Notes under the pieces: model-generated | What the model was told of the DNA's origin: nothing | The model's input: the letters and a program-made list of their open reading frames with translations, nothing else | The model's database searches: none | Part shown: one piece after another, positions 51,607 to 61,565 of the stretch | How the letters are laid out: each line of letters begins with the position of its first letter | How positions within the stretch are numbered: the stretch's first letter is position 1 | Position numbers and translations under genes: made by a program | Assembly: GCF_934668725.1 (NCBI RefSeq) | Contig: NZ_CAKUOF010000003.1 | Coordinates: 248,001 to 312,000 of the forward strand | Direction of reading: 5' to 3' | Length of the DNA: 64,000 bases | Source: an uncultured Dysgonomonas sp. | GTDB lineage: Bacteria; Bacteroidota; Bacteroidia; Bacteroidales; Dysgonomonadaceae

Positions 51607-54261
51607 ATGAGGAGAAAACTATTTTTTCTGCTTTTCGCTATTTTATTTGGTTCGATATCTGCCTTTTCACAAAATGTGATAAAAGGTGTAGTAATCGACA
51701 AAGACACCAAAGAGCCTTTGATCGGCGTATCTGTTTATTCGGAAGAAAGTAAGGTTGGGACTTCAACTGACCTAGACGGAACTTTCAGCCTGAATACATC
51801 ATCACTAAAAGGTAAAATTGCATTTACTTACGTAGGATATAGTCCTTTAAAATTAGATGCAAAAGCCGATTTGGGTACAGTTGAGTTGGAAAGTAATGCT
51901 ATAGGTCTTAAAGACGTGGTAGTAACATCATCTGTCGCTATCAGACGTAAAACTCCCGTAGCAATTTCGATCATTGAACCAGAAATGCTTGAAACTAAAT
52001 TGAGTTCCCAGGAGTTTCCCGAAATCCTAAAATCCACACCGGGTGTATATGCTACAAAACAAGGGGGAGGTTATGGAGATTCCCGTATCAACTTACGTGG
52101 ATTTGAATCTGCCAATATCGCTGTAATGGTGAACGGTGTTCCTGTCAACGATATGGAATGGGGAGGTGTTTACTGGTCTAACTGGGCAGGGCTTCAGGAT
52201 GTCACCCGCTCATTACAGGTACAACGTGGTCTTGGAGCATCTAAAGTTTCGGCTCCATCGGTAGGAGGTACAATTAATATTGTAACCAAATCAACCGACT
52301 CTGAAAAAGGAGGAGCTATTTTATATAGTATGGGGAATGACGGATACAACAAAATAGCATTTAATGTGTCAACAGGTCTTAGTAAAAACGGATGGGCTAT
52401 GAGTTTTCTTGGTTCAAAGACTTGGGGAGACGGATATATTTTAGGTACTGAATTCGAGGGTTACAGTTGGTTTATCAATATCTCTAAAATAATCAACGAA
52501 AACCACCAACTGTCTTTTACCGCTTTCGGTGCACCTCAATGGCACAACCAACGCTATAATGGTGACAAGATGTTGATTACCGAATGGCAACAACAAAAGG
52601 ATAAATATAAATTTAATCCGACCTATGGTTTCGATGCACAAGGGCAACGTGTGGAAGCAAACCGCAACCGTTATCACAAGCCTCAACTTTCATTAAATCA
52701 CTTCTGGACTATCAACGATAAGTCGAGTTTATCTTCTGTTGTATACATGTCTATAGGAGATGGTGCAGGACGTGCTTGGAGGGGTAACTCTTCTGTATAT
52801 TCTAACTTGTATGGAACTGCAACTGCTACCGGAACGCTTAACACAAAATACCGTGACCGCTTAACCGGATATATGGATTATGGTATTTTACAACAAGAAA
52901 ATGCGGACGATCCAAATGGTTCTCAAGCTGTACTAACTGAGTCTCGTAACAATCATATATGGACAGGTTTGATATCAACGTACACAACTAAATTGACTAA
53001 TGAGATTGATGTGTATGGAGGTGTAGACCTTCGTTACTATGCAGGATTACACGACGGAAAGATTGTTGATCTTATGGGTGGACAATTTTTTATAGATCCA
53101 TCACGTGCCAAGATAAAAGAAGCTAACAGACCCGGACTTACCAATTCGTTTATCAATGAAAAACTAAGAGTCGGAGATGTTGTATACCGCGATAATACCG
53201 GTTATGTAGTTCAAGAAGGTGTATTCTCTCAAGCAGAGTACAATAAAGACAAACTAAGTGTATTTATTTCAGGTTCTGTATCTAATAGTACTTACTGGAA
53301 AATAGATAGATTCTATTACAGCAAAGAAAACGAGAAATCGGAAGTAAAAAGCTTCCTTGGATTTAATGTCAAAGGAGGTGCTAATTATAACTTAACTGAA
53401 GAACATAACGTATTCTTTAATACGGGTTATTTGTCTCGTGCACCATTTATGAGTGGTGGTTATTTCACGTCTATACATACAAGTAATGCGGTAAATAAGA
53501 ATGCGATTAATGAAAAATTATTTTCTGCTGAGTTGGGTTATGGCTATCGCTCCAGATTTTTCACTGCCAACCTGAATGTATATTATACAAAATGGATGGA
53601 CAGAACAACTGTAAGATCTTTCGGAAACGACCAGAATGCATTCGTAAACCTTAGCGGGCTTGATGCACGCCACCAAGGGATAGAGCTGGATTTTGTTCTT
53701 AAACCTACTCACAGATTAGAGATAACAGGTATGGTATCTTTAGGGGATTGGATATGGGATAGCAGAGCTCAAGGATTTGTTTATGATTCTTACGGACAAC
53801 CTAGTGATGGAAATTCTCCTGTTGCACCCGAAGACCAAAAACCTATTACTATTGATTTGAAAGGTGTGAAAGTGGGTAACTCGGCACAAACTACATTTGC
53901 AACAGGTGCCAGCTATCGATTATTAGATGGTCTTACCGTAGGTGCTGATTTCACTTTTTATGCTGACAACTATGCTGACTACGCTATCGAAGTGCCGGAT
54001 ATTGGCGGAACTTATAAATACAATACTCCTTACAAAGTTCCTAATGCCGGATTATTAGACCTAAGAGCTAACTACCGATTCAAAATCGGTCCGTTTGATG
54101 CCAATTTGATGGGTAATGTAAATAACGCTTTAGACCAAGTATATATATCTGATTCAAGAGACCTAAATCCTCGTACAGAAGGAGCTCACAGCTGGAAACA
54201 AGTTGCTGTTATGTATGGTTTCGGAAGAACATATACTACAACTTTGAAAGTGAAATTTTAA
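51607..54261 (+). CDS. TonB-dependent receptor with CarboxypepD-like domain
   Basis: 884 residues from ATG 51607, which opens a standard signal peptide (MRRKLFFLLFAILFGSISAFSQ). Then CarboxypepD-like domain (VIKGVVIDKDTKEPLIGVSVY), plug (LSSQEFPEILKSTPGVYATKQGGGYGDSRINLRGFESANIAVMVNGVPVNDMEW, ~residues 125-180; LQVQRGLGASKVSAPSVGGTINIVTK) and barrel ending TTTLKVKF. It lacks the long SusC signature, so it is a TonB receptor of the non-SusC type. The following gene encodes a surface lipoprotein after 19 bases; the two likely form an uptake pair of unknown cargo. Confidence 0.93.
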   Translation: MRRKLFFLLFAILFGSISAFSQNVIKGVVIDKDTKEPLIGVSVYSEESKVGTSTDLDGTFSLNTSSLKGKIAFTYVGYSPLKLDAKADLGTVELESNAIGLKDVVVTSSVAIRRKTPVAISIIEPEMLETKLSSQEFPEILKSTPGVYATKQGGGYGDSRINLRGFESANIAVMVNGVPVNDMEWGGVYWSNWAGLQDVTRSLQVQRGLGASKVSAPSVGGTINIVTKSTDSEKGGAILYSMGNDGYNKIAFNVSTGLSKNGWAMSFLGSKTWGDGYILGTEFEGYSWFINISKIINENHQLSFTAFGAPQWHNQRYNGDKMLITEWQQQKDKYKFNPTYGFDAQGQRVEANRNRYHKPQLSLNHFWTINDKSSLSSVVYMSIGDGAGRAWRGNSSVYSNLYGTATATGTLNTKYRDRLTGYMDYGILQQENADDPNGSQAVLTESRNNHIWTGLISTYTTKLTNEIDVYGGVDLRYYAGLHDGKIVDLMGGQFFIDPSRAKIKEANRPGLTNSFINEKLRVGDVVYRDNTGYVVQEGVFSQAEYNKDKLSVFISGSVSNSTYWKIDRFYYSKENEKSEVKSFLGFNVKGGANYNLTEEHNVFFNTGYLSRAPFMSGGYFTSIHTSNAVNKNAINEKLFSAELGYGYRSRFFTANLNVYYTKWMDRTTVRSFGNDQNAFVNLSGLDARHQGIELDFVLKPTHRLEITGMVSLGDWIWDSRAQGFVYDSYGQPSDGNSPVAPEDQKPITIDLKGVKVGNSAQTTFATGASYRLLDGLTVGADFTFYADNYADYAIEVPDIGGTYKYNTPYKVPNAGLLDLRANYRFKIGPFDANLMGNVNNALDQVYISDSRDLNPRTEGAHSWKQVAVMYGFGRTYTTTLKVKF

Positions 54262-54280
54262 TTCGAAATAGAATATAAAA

Positions 54281-56206
54281 ATGAAGAAATATATATTATT
54301 ACTCGCAACAATACTCACAGCAACATTTTCAGGTTGTGATTATAACGAACGAAACTTCGATGGTTTTGAGGAGCTTTCGAGACCGCATAATGTAGCTACC
54401 TACGAATATACTTTTACTGATGCAGATATAGCAACTATTGTAAAAGCTTTAAATGCCAATAAAAATGCACAGGATTCAGCTACTGCTAAAATTCTGAATG
54501 CAGACAAAATGTTTTCGGCCTCTGCTGAAGCCAGTACACTCATTCCATACTTTTTGACAACCAAATATTATGCAGCAGATGTCAAGTCTTCCGCAAAGGT
54601 TACTTATAAGTATAAAGAAGGGCGTAATGAGGTTGTTACCAACCTGTCTACAGCACCCTATGCCCTTACTGAAAATGATTACAAATTAATATGGGGCGAA
54701 AATGTAGTGACATCTCTTACTCCGGCTAAATCACCAGAGAAGTCAATTCCTACCATTCTTGCCAAGAATATAACTTCACCAACTGAAGGTATGTTCAGGA
54801 ATGTAGAATATTATTATTCAAAAGAAGAGCCAGTTAGCTCTACTGTAGAAAACGAAATTATTGAAGAAGACTTCGAAGCTTATCCTGCCGGATCAGGAGT
54901 ATTGGTTGCCATAGACGGATGGATTAACAAGGATTTGAAAGGTAATATAGGCTGGCAAAACCGGGTTTACTCTAATAACAAGTATGCTCAAGTTTCATCT
55001 TATAACAGCAAAGCCGTAAATGATGTGAGATTGATTACTAAAGTTATTGATTTAACAAAGACCACCAATCCTAAATTTACATTCGATATTGTGGTCGGAA
55101 ATTTCACGGCTAACTGTTTATCAATCGAGATATCAGAAAATTTTGACGGAAAAGAAGCCAATATTACAACCGCAACATGGAAAGATGTTACTTCCAGCTT
55201 TACAATACCTCAGCCAGCGAGTGGATACAGCACATGGGCTAGCGCAGGTATATTGGATCTAAAAGCATATAAAGGCAAGAGAATCTATATTTCATTCAAA
55301 TACTCGGGAGATGACACTTCTACTCCTAAGAAAACCACAACTTATCAGATTGATAATGTAAAGGCATACGATGAAATCATAGGTCAAGATGTAAAACATA
55401 AAGAGCTTCAATATGCTGCATACGAATACAAAGCTTCTAAATGGCAGCTTGCATCTTCTGTTATATCTCTTCAACCTGCCGATTACGATGCAATGGGTCT
55501 TAAGTTCTTAACTACAGCTCAAGCTCCTAATTACCTGCCTGCATACCTGAAGCTTAAATTCCCTTTTGCACAAGCGGGAGAAAGCAGAACAATCGTATAT
55601 AAAACATCTGCTACAGCTTGCTATGCCGATGAATATGTATATACTGACGGTAAATGGGCAGCCAACACTTTCATTGTGGATAAAACAGACCAATTTGTAT
55701 TCTCAAATAAAGGATGGGTATTTGATCCGACTTTACGCGTAATAATGCAAAAAGGAAAAGCCGATACAGATGGCTACATGATGATTGTGAATTATGTGAA
55801 AGCTCATCAGGCAATAGATAACCCTGCTTTAATAAATAGTTATGGAGACTCGGAGTACTATTATGGTTTTAGTGCCAATTATGGTAATGTAAGCTATCGG
55901 GACAAAGACAGATCTCTTGATACTACATATCCAAAATCGGGAACTATTGCAGAGAAAGCTGCATTTATGGATCAACGAACTATAGAAGCGATAAAGTTAT
56001 TTTTAACGATGAAATATCCGGATGCACAACCTCAGGTAAATGGTATTGACCAAATGGCTGAAGTTACTGTATTAATTTATTCCAACCCTGTAAGCAACAA
56101 CACCAATGAAAACTGGACGTATACAATGCAGTGTGTTGGCAATAAAGAATGGAAATATATACAACGAGTGTCTGAATACGGCACAACAGAAAAAGCCGGA
56201 GAATAA
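54281..56206 (+). CDS. Surface lipoprotein with choice-of-anchor J / DUF5017-like domain
   Basis: 641 residues. Lipoprotein signal MKKYILLLATILTATFSGC, Cys19. The N-terminal third is unfamiliar. From about residue 195 a jelly-roll domain starts (IIEEDFEAYPAGSGVLVAIDGWINKDLKGNIGWQNRVY) and ends near DNVKAYDEI (~370), as in choice-of-anchor J/DUF5017 domains. The C-terminal part (VNYVKAHQAIDNPALINSYGDSEYYYGFSANYGNVSY) is repeated in similar Bacteroidales proteins. It belongs with the TonB receptor upstream, perhaps as its capture lipoprotein; ligand unknown. Confidence 0.75.
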   Translation: MKKYILLLATILTATFSGCDYNERNFDGFEELSRPHNVATYEYTFTDADIATIVKALNANKNAQDSATAKILNADKMFSASAEASTLIPYFLTTKYYAADVKSSAKVTYKYKEGRNEVVTNLSTAPYALTENDYKLIWGENVVTSLTPAKSPEKSIPTILAKNITSPTEGMFRNVEYYYSKEEPVSSTVENEIIEEDFEAYPAGSGVLVAIDGWINKDLKGNIGWQNRVYSNNKYAQVSSYNSKAVNDVRLITKVIDLTKTTNPKFTFDIVVGNFTANCLSIEISENFDGKEANITTATWKDVTSSFTIPQPASGYSTWASAGILDLKAYKGKRIYISFKYSGDDTSTPKKTTTYQIDNVKAYDEIIGQDVKHKELQYAAYEYKASKWQLASSVISLQPADYDAMGLKFLTTAQAPNYLPAYLKLKFPFAQAGESRTIVYKTSATACYADEYVYTDGKWAANTFIVDKTDQFVFSNKGWVFDPTLRVIMQKGKADTDGYMMIVNYVKAHQAIDNPALINSYGDSEYYYGFSANYGNVSYRDKDRSLDTTYPKSGTIAEKAAFMDQRTIEAIKLFLTMKYPDAQPQVNGIDQMAEVTVLIYSNPVSNNTNENWTYTMQCVGNKEWKYIQRVSEYGTTEKAGE

Positions 56207-56229
56207 AATACTACTCCAAACTATATAAT

Positions 56230-56260
56230 AAAGAGCTTACCCTAGTAGGGTAGGCTCTTT
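56230..56260 (+). terminator. Terminator after the receptor-lipoprotein operon
   Basis: Outer stem AAAGAGC / GCTCTTT (56230-56236 with 56254-56260) and inner TACCC / GGGTA, followed by TGTTTTT. Confidence 0.85.
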
Positions 56261-56405
56261 TGTTTTTCATATTTTATTCGTTATACATCAAGAAAATTAT
56301 ATTCCTTTGTAAATTCAATTTGCAGAATCGTTTACTGCTTTGACAAGCAAAACAGTAATAGTCTGGTACAACAGTTAAATATATTCTTTTTACTTTTCAT
56401 CAAGC

Positions 56406-57197
56406 ATGGAACGAATTAGCAGTCTACAAAATAGTCGTATAAAAAACATTGTAAAATTAAGTAAGGCTAAAGAACGAAAAGCCCAGAACCTTTTCATACT
56501 CGAAGGAGCCAGAGAACTTATGCTTGCTTTATCCGCAGGATATATTGTTGATTCCGTTTTTATATGCCCTGAGCTTTTTGAAAAAACAGACTATCCGAGA
56601 GTACTCGATACTGTAGCAGGAAATCTTCAATATGAAGTATCACAACAAGTTTTCGAGAAAATAGCCTACCGCGAAGGATCAGATGGTTTAATAACTCTGG
56701 CAAAACCCAAGTCACATACATTAGATGATCTTAGACTGAATGATAATCCATTTATTATAATACTCGAAGCAGTGGAAAAACCCGGAAATCTGGGAGCGAT
56801 ACTTAGAAGTGCGGATGCCGCGCAAGTAGATGCCGTCATCATTTGTGACCCGTTGACAGATATTTACAACCCGAATGCAATCAGATCGAGTGTCGGATGT
56901 ATATTTACTGTACCCACTGCTGTTTGCTCTTCGGAAGAGGCCAGAATGTGGCTGAAAAAAAATAAGATTAAATCTTATGCTGCCGAATTGAAAGCTTCAA
57001 ATTGGTACCATGAGGAAGATTATACGCAACCCTCGGCTATTATTATGGGAACCGAAGCTGATGGGCTAACGTCATTCTGGCTGGATAATGCAGACCGTAG
57101 AATAAAAATACCGATGAGAGGCAAAATAGACTCATTGAACGTATCGGTATCAACTGCTATAATTACATTCGAAGCAATGAGACAAAGAGGTTTCTAG
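56406..57197 (+). CDS. TrmH/SpoU family RNA 2'-O-methyltransferase
   Basis: 263 residues. N-terminal substrate-binding domain (ISSLQNSRIKNIVKLSKAKERKAQNLFILEGARELMLALSAG) and a SPOUT domain with motif 1 ILEAVEKPGNLGAILRSADAAQVDAVI (~117-143), motif 2 AIIMGTEADGLTSFW (~212) and motif 3 IPMRGKIDSLNVSVSTAI (~236). It methylates a ribose in tRNA or 23S rRNA; which position is not clear from sequence alone. Confidence 0.93.
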   Translation: MERISSLQNSRIKNIVKLSKAKERKAQNLFILEGARELMLALSAGYIVDSVFICPELFEKTDYPRVLDTVAGNLQYEVSQQVFEKIAYREGSDGLITLAKPKSHTLDDLRLNDNPFIIILEAVEKPGNLGAILRSADAAQVDAVIICDPLTDIYNPNAIRSSVGCIFTVPTAVCSSEEARMWLKKNKIKSYAAELKASNWYHEEDYTQPSAIIMGTEADGLTSFWLDNADRRIKIPMRGKIDSLNVSVSTAIITFEAMRQRGF

Positions 57198-57253
57198 TCT
57201 ATTTTAAAGTAGACAATCGACAATAATAATAGGATATTTTTACGGAAAGCAAA

Positions 57254-57289
57254 AAAGAGGAAAGCGACATTTACGAAGCTTTCCTCTTT
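57254..57289. terminator. Bidirectional terminator between methyltransferase and secG
   Basis: A 12-bp perfect stem AAAGAGGAAAGC / GCTTTCCTCTTT with a 12-base loop between convergent genes, with ATATTTTTA after it on the + strand. Confidence 0.8.
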
Positions 57290-57315
57290 ATATTTTTAGA
57301 ATCCTGATTACTTAA

Positions 57316-57678
57316 TTAATTAGCTGGTTCAGGAGTTGTAGATTCTGGTGATTGAGGTAATTGTGGTACAGCAGTTGGCTGTGGCGATTGCATATCCGGA
57401 GCCTCAGTATTATCAACCGGAGCAGTTAATTGTAGAGGTTGTCTGTCTTGTGCATTACTTGTTATTACTTTGGTGCTAAGCATACTTAGAACGATAACAG
57501 TTCCAGCCAAAACCCATGTTGTTTTTTCCAAAACATCAGCTGTTTTAGGAGCACCCATAAATTGGTTAGATGAAGAGAAGTTTGAAGATAAACCTCCACC
57601 TTTTGATTTCTGAACTAAAACAACCAAGACCAAAACAATAGACACTATAATGGTCAAAATAGAAAGAACAATTTCCAT
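57316..57678 (-). CDS. secG: Preprotein translocase subunit SecG
   Basis: 120 residues. Two membrane segments (VLSILTIIVSIVLVLVVLVQ and TTWVLAGTVIVLSML) with the SecG loop KSKGGGLSSNFSSSNQFMGAPKTADVLEK between them. The long Pro/Gln/Glu-rich tail after residue 80 is usual for Bacteroidetes SecG. It is part of the SecYEG channel. Nine bases separate it from the upstream TPR-like gene; the run regulator-lptE-TPR-secG is conserved in the order. Confidence 0.95.
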   Translation of the reverse strand: MEIVLSILTIIVSIVLVLVVLVQKSKGGGLSSNFSSSNQFMGAPKTADVLEKTTWVLAGTVIVLSMLSTKVITSNAQDRQPLQLTAPVDNTEAPDMQSPQPTAVPQLPQSPESTTPEPAN

Positions 57679-57687
57679 ATCTTTTAT

Positions 57688-58581
57688 TTATTTTTTATTC
57701 GAATTTTTTATTACTTTCTCCAAGAATGATAATTGGTCTGCAAAGTAAATATTTTTTTCGGGATAATTCAAGCTCAAACGCTTAATAATTTCATATGCGC
57801 GATTATATTTCTTTTGTTTAATATATATATTAGCAAGAGTTTGCGTAAAAAAGAAGTCATCGTCTAATTCTTGTTCTGTTTCTTCTTGCAAAGGAGTATC
57901 ATCACCGTCATATAAATTTTCCTGAACCGATGGATCAAAGGTTATTCGTAAGTTTTCTTTATCCTGAGCTTTTGTTATAAAGTTATCAATAATACTTTGA
58001 TGCTTTAGCTGAACCGGTTCCCCAATCGGCTCCACTCCGTCTCCGGCTTCCAATTCATTTTCGACCTCTACTGAAATAACCTCTTGGGAATCTCCATAAT
58101 GTATATTGATGTCTTCTATCGAAAATGAAGGAATACTATCTACATTCACTTTGGAGTCAGAATCCGTATTTTCCGATGATTCGAGATAAGAAAAGTAATC
58201 TAAGGATGCCATGCTGGAATTTACAATCGCATGCTCCAACTCACGTTGCATATCAGTATTATCTAGTGTTTCAAAGAAAGCACTGATAAGTGCCTCTGTC
58301 CTACTCTCGGGCAAGCTATGCCCCGACTGTTTTTGAAACTCTTTATACTCCGCACTCATTACGTAATAGAACAACGCCTTTCTGTCCATAATGAAAGGAG
58401 CCAATCTACTGAGTTCCGATTGAAAGTTATCAGACTCATTAATGTATAAGCACTTAATATAGGTATATAGTCCGGCTTGAAAAAATGGATATTTCTTTGT
58501 AAGAAGTTGCAACTTAAGGAGCATCGATGCATCCGGCTCCTTTTTCAACTCAACCAATTCGTAAAAATCCTTTATATTCAT
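57688..58581 (-). CDS. Conserved TPR-like protein of the lptE-secG operon
   Basis: 297 residues, soluble. N-terminal helical region (LLKLQLLTKKYPFFQAGLYTYIKCLYINESDNF), acidic middle part without clear domain, and a C-terminal TPR-like segment (FFFTQTLANIYIKQKKYNRAYEIIKRLSLNYPEKNIYFADQLSFLEKVI, residues ~243-293). The exact function is unknown; its fixed place between lptE and secG suggests an envelope-biogenesis role (inference). Confidence 0.75.
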   Translation of the reverse strand: MNIKDFYELVELKKEPDASMLLKLQLLTKKYPFFQAGLYTYIKCLYINESDNFQSELSRLAPFIMDRKALFYYVMSAEYKEFQKQSGHSLPESRTEALISAFFETLDNTDMQRELEHAIVNSSMASLDYFSYLESSENTDSDSKVNVDSIPSFSIEDINIHYGDSQEVISVEVENELEAGDGVEPIGEPVQLKHQSIIDNFITKAQDKENLRITFDPSVQENLYDGDDTPLQEETEQELDDDFFFTQTLANIYIKQKKYNRAYEIIKRLSLNYPEKNIYFADQLSFLEKVIKNSNKK

Positions 58582-58608
58582 AGCCTATTCTTATTTCAGG
58601 TTCTATAA

Positions 58609-59115
58609 TTACCAATTTGCCATTGTAGCATTAAATATCTGGTCTACAATTTCCTTATTCAATTCTTCAACCAACTGAGCCTGTATATTATCTAATATCT
58701 CGTTACTGTTGAAATTCTGATATGCCGAGAATGTTTCTTCTTTATCTTCTTGCGGGTTTACGTTATTACGAAAACGCATCCGCACCGTCATCGTCAAGCG
58801 TGTTTGTGAGGCAAACTGCCCTTCCTGCACAGCTAAAGCCATAAGGTCATAACCTATGATTTCTCCTTCTATTTCCAAATCTGCCCGACCGTTATTAACT
58901 AATTGCAATTTTGTATTCCGAAGAAACACATCCCTCATATGCTCACTAAACATCTGGGACAATGGAGGATAAACCAGCCTTGCCTGATTCTGGAAGTCCT
59001 TAATCTGAATTGTTTTTACTTTACTATAATCTATCGAGGCTCCATTAAATTGATACGATATACGACACGACACAACAATAAGTAATATAACTAAACAAGA
59101 AATCAGTTTTCTCAT
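58609..59115 (-). CDS. lptE: LptE-family LPS assembly lipoprotein
   Basis: 168 residues. Lipoprotein signal MRKLISCLVILLIVVSC (Cys17), then ISYQFNGASIDYSKVKTIQIKDFQNQARLVYPPLSQMFSEHMRDVFLRNTKLQLV and a beta strand series ending with an amphipathic helix (IQAQLVEELNKEIVDQIFNATM), the pattern of Bacteroidetes LptE. LptE plugs the LptD barrel for lipopolysaccharide insertion. It overlaps the sigma54 activator gene stop by four bases (ATGA). Confidence 0.88.
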   Translation of the reverse strand: MRKLISCLVILLIVVSCRISYQFNGASIDYSKVKTIQIKDFQNQARLVYPPLSQMFSEHMRDVFLRNTKLQLVNNGRADLEIEGEIIGYDLMALAVQEGQFASQTRLTMTVRMRFRNNVNPQEDKEETFSAYQNFNSNEILDNIQAQLVEELNKEIVDQIFNATMANW

Positions 59116-60386
59116 AAATTCTCTAAATTGTATTCTTTGATTTTTCGATATAATGTGCGTTCTGATATTTTAAGATCTTGGGCTGCATATTTACGTTTGC
59201 CGCTATGTCGTTCCAAAGCTTTCTTGATCATATCTTTTTCTACATCCTGAAGTGATACTGCCTCTTCCTCATAATCATTCGAATCTATATCTTCGGCATC
59301 CTTAGATATTGGAAGAGATGACACTGAAGGGGCTTCATTGTATTTGACCGGAACAGTTATATTTGTATTCGTATCTTTATCAATTACCGTAAATGCAGAT
59401 GATGCAGGGATCACGGAATCACTCTTTAAATGCGGAGCCTCCTTACCTGCAATTAAATCATGTACGACCTTTTTCAAATCGTTCATGTCCTTTCTCATAT
59501 CAAAAAGTACCTGATAAAGAATCTCTCTTTCAGTATTAAATAACTTCTGATCGGTCGCCCCTGCATTAATTGTCCCTATCGGAACTATACCAACTTCATT
59601 TGCCGGTAAATACAACTTCAATATATCGGAGCTAATCTCTCTTACTTGTTCAATAATAGAAATTTGCTCTGTGATATTTTTCAATTGCCGAATATTTCCC
59701 GGCCATCTGTAATTTTTGAGTGTTTCTCGTGCATCATTGGTTAATGCAATAGCAGGCATTTGATATTTTTCGGCACATTCGCTTGCAAATTTTCGAAATA
59801 ATAAGGGAATATCATCTTTACGCTCACGCAATGCAGGTACACGGATAGGCACTGTATTTAACCTATAATACAAATCTTCACGAAAACGTCCGTTTGCTGT
59901 AGCCGTTACCATGTCCAGATTAGTTGCAGCAACTACTCTGACATCGGTTTTTTCGACTTTCGAAGAACCTACTTTCATATATTCACCACTCTCTAAAACA
60001 CGCAATAAACGTGCTTGTGTCGACAAAGGTAACTCCCCTACTTCATCCAGAAAGAGTGTTCCGCCGTTGGCAACTTCAAAATATCCTTTGCGTTCTCCCG
60101 TAGCTCCGGTAAAAGACCCTTTTTCGTGCCCGAAAAGCTCCGAATCGATAGTTCCTTCGGGAATTGATCCACAGTTTACAGCAATATAGGTACCATGTTT
60201 ACGACGACTGAATTGGTGGATTATCTGAGGAAAACTTTCTTTTCCCACCCCACTTTCTCCTGTTACAAGTACAGACATATCTGTTGGAGCCACTTGCAAG
60301 GCTATATCAATAGCCCGGTTGAGATCGGGGCTATTTCCTATAATACCAAATCGTTGCTTTACTTGTTGTATATCGGGTTTTGCCAT
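59112..60386 (-). CDS. Sigma54-dependent transcriptional activator (AAA+, Fis HTH)
   Basis: 424 residues. The AAA+ domain starts near residue 12 without a receiver domain: Walker A GESGVGKE near 44, GSFTGATGERKG (sigma54-contacting GAFTGA loop, Ser variant at position 2) near 92, Walker B GGTLFLDEVGELP near 108. C-terminal Fis-type HTH RHSGKRKYAAQDLKISERTLYRKIKEY (~392-420). It activates sigma54 promoters. Genes for LptE, a TPR-like protein and SecG follow it; a target promoter cannot be named. Confidence 0.93.
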   Translation of the reverse strand: MAKPDIQQVKQRFGIIGNSPDLNRAIDIALQVAPTDMSVLVTGESGVGKESFPQIIHQFSRRKHGTYIAVNCGSIPEGTIDSELFGHEKGSFTGATGERKGYFEVANGGTLFLDEVGELPLSTQARLLRVLESGEYMKVGSSKVEKTDVRVVAATNLDMVTATANGRFREDLYYRLNTVPIRVPALRERKDDIPLLFRKFASECAEKYQMPAIALTNDARETLKNYRWPGNIRQLKNITEQISIIEQVREISSDILKLYLPANEVGIVPIGTINAGATDQKLFNTEREILYQVLFDMRKDMNDLKKVVHDLIAGKEAPHLKSDSVIPASSAFTVIDKDTNTNITVPVKYNEAPSVSSLPISKDAEDIDSNDYEEEAVSLQDVEKDMIKKALERHSGKRKYAAQDLKISERTLYRKIKEYNLENL

Positions 60387-60586
60387 ATTTTCTTTCGTAT
60401 AAATTGTGGTCTTTGACCTTTTTTAGTCCTTTGGTTAGTATAACAGAAACAGATCGTTATATTATTGAAATACGACCAAGTAATATCTCGTTACTTCATA
60501 TGTCAGCTATACTGACAAATTTACATATTTAATTTGATCTCGAACAAACGAACGATTAAAAAGAATTAATGTTAGCATATCGAAAT

Positions 60587-61423
60587 CTATTCCCCTTCCT
60601 TGGCAAGAGCATATGTTTTATCTTTCAGGAAATTACCAAGCTCTTCCAGATCGGTATGCTTTGCAATTTCATCAGGCATAATTGGTTTGCCAAAAACCAC
60701 ACGGATTGTTTTTCCTTTTTTGTTATACACCTCATGCCCCAATCTCAAACTTCTTAATCGCCAGTCAACTAAATCAAGGAAGTTGAAGAACCATGAATTC
60801 TTTCCACTGAAATACATTGGTATAACAGGAACTTTAGAACCTTTAATCAACTTTATAACCGACGGTTGCCACTCTCTATCTCGAACGATCATTTTTCCTT
60901 TATGTATTTTGGTCTTTGAGACCGCTCCGGCAGGAAAGAAACCTAGCGGGTGACCTTCTTTCAGGTGGGTAATACATTGCTTTACTCCATCGAGACTTGA
61001 TTTACTTGCCAGCTTTCCACTCTGATAAGGATTAACGGCAATAAAGTGCATTGACATAGTATCTATCATACCCAAAATAAAGTTAACCATCATTTTATAA
61101 TCGGGACGAATAGAACCTACGACATCAATAGCTGTAATACCATCAATATGACCGTATGCATGATTAGATACAGTTATAAAAGCCTGATTGTCGAATTGCT
61201 TCAAAACATCAGCATTTTCAACTACGACATTTACACCAACATCTTTCAGGAGGTGATTGCAAAACTCAACTCCTTCGTATTGCTTGGATGCGTCATAAAC
61301 CCGGTTAACCTTATTCAAACCTGTCAAATTCATTGCCAGTTTGATAAGTATATTTCCAAAACGTCCTCTGAATATAGGATGCATGCTCCGAACTTCGTCT
61401 GCACTTATTAGTTTCTCTTTCAT
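60587..61423 (-). CDS. Lysophospholipid acyltransferase family protein
   Basis: 278 residues, PlsC-like. The acyltransferase box reads VSNHAYGHIDGI near residue 85: His and Asp are five residues apart (HX5D) rather than the usual four, as seen in a Bacteroidetes-type branch with HPLGGLD. Then LGFFPAGAVS near 155 (the FPEG-like box) and VIPMYFSGKN near 195. It would transfer acyl chains to a lipid acceptor at the membrane, possibly an amino-lipid; the substrate is uncertain. Confidence 0.8.
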   Translation of the reverse strand: MKEKLISADEVRSMHPIFRGRFGNILIKLAMNLTGLNKVNRVYDASKQYEGVEFCNHLLKDVGVNVVVENADVLKQFDNQAFITVSNHAYGHIDGITAIDVVGSIRPDYKMMVNFILGMIDTMSMHFIAVNPYQSGKLASKSSLDGVKQCITHLKEGHPLGFFPAGAVSKTKIHKGKMIVRDREWQPSVIKLIKGSKVPVIPMYFSGKNSWFFNFLDLVDWRLRSLRLGHEVYNKKGKTIRVVFGKPIMPDEIAKHTDLEELGNFLKDKTYALAKEGE

Positions 61424-61509
61424 CTGATCTAATTTAACCTAAGGCCTCAGGCCTTATCTATTACCATGACAAATATAAATATAAATCGCGGTCCTTTCAG
61501 ACAGAAAAA

Positions 61510-61543
61510 TCGACTTGCATCATTTTATAATGATACAAGCCGA
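61510..61543 (-). terminator. Terminator after glmM
   Basis: A 15-position stem with two mismatches (TCGACTTGCATCATT with AATGATACAAGCCGA), followed on the minus strand by TTTTT (61505-61509). It lies between the glmM stop and the acyltransferase start. Confidence 0.75.
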
Positions 61544-61565
61544 TTCTATTTCATCTTTTTGAATT

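Noticed and set aside
61441..61455. AAGGCC-TCA-GGCCTT palindrome upstream of the acyltransferase gene
   Set aside because: Only six pairs and no T run or known operator match; too little to call a site.
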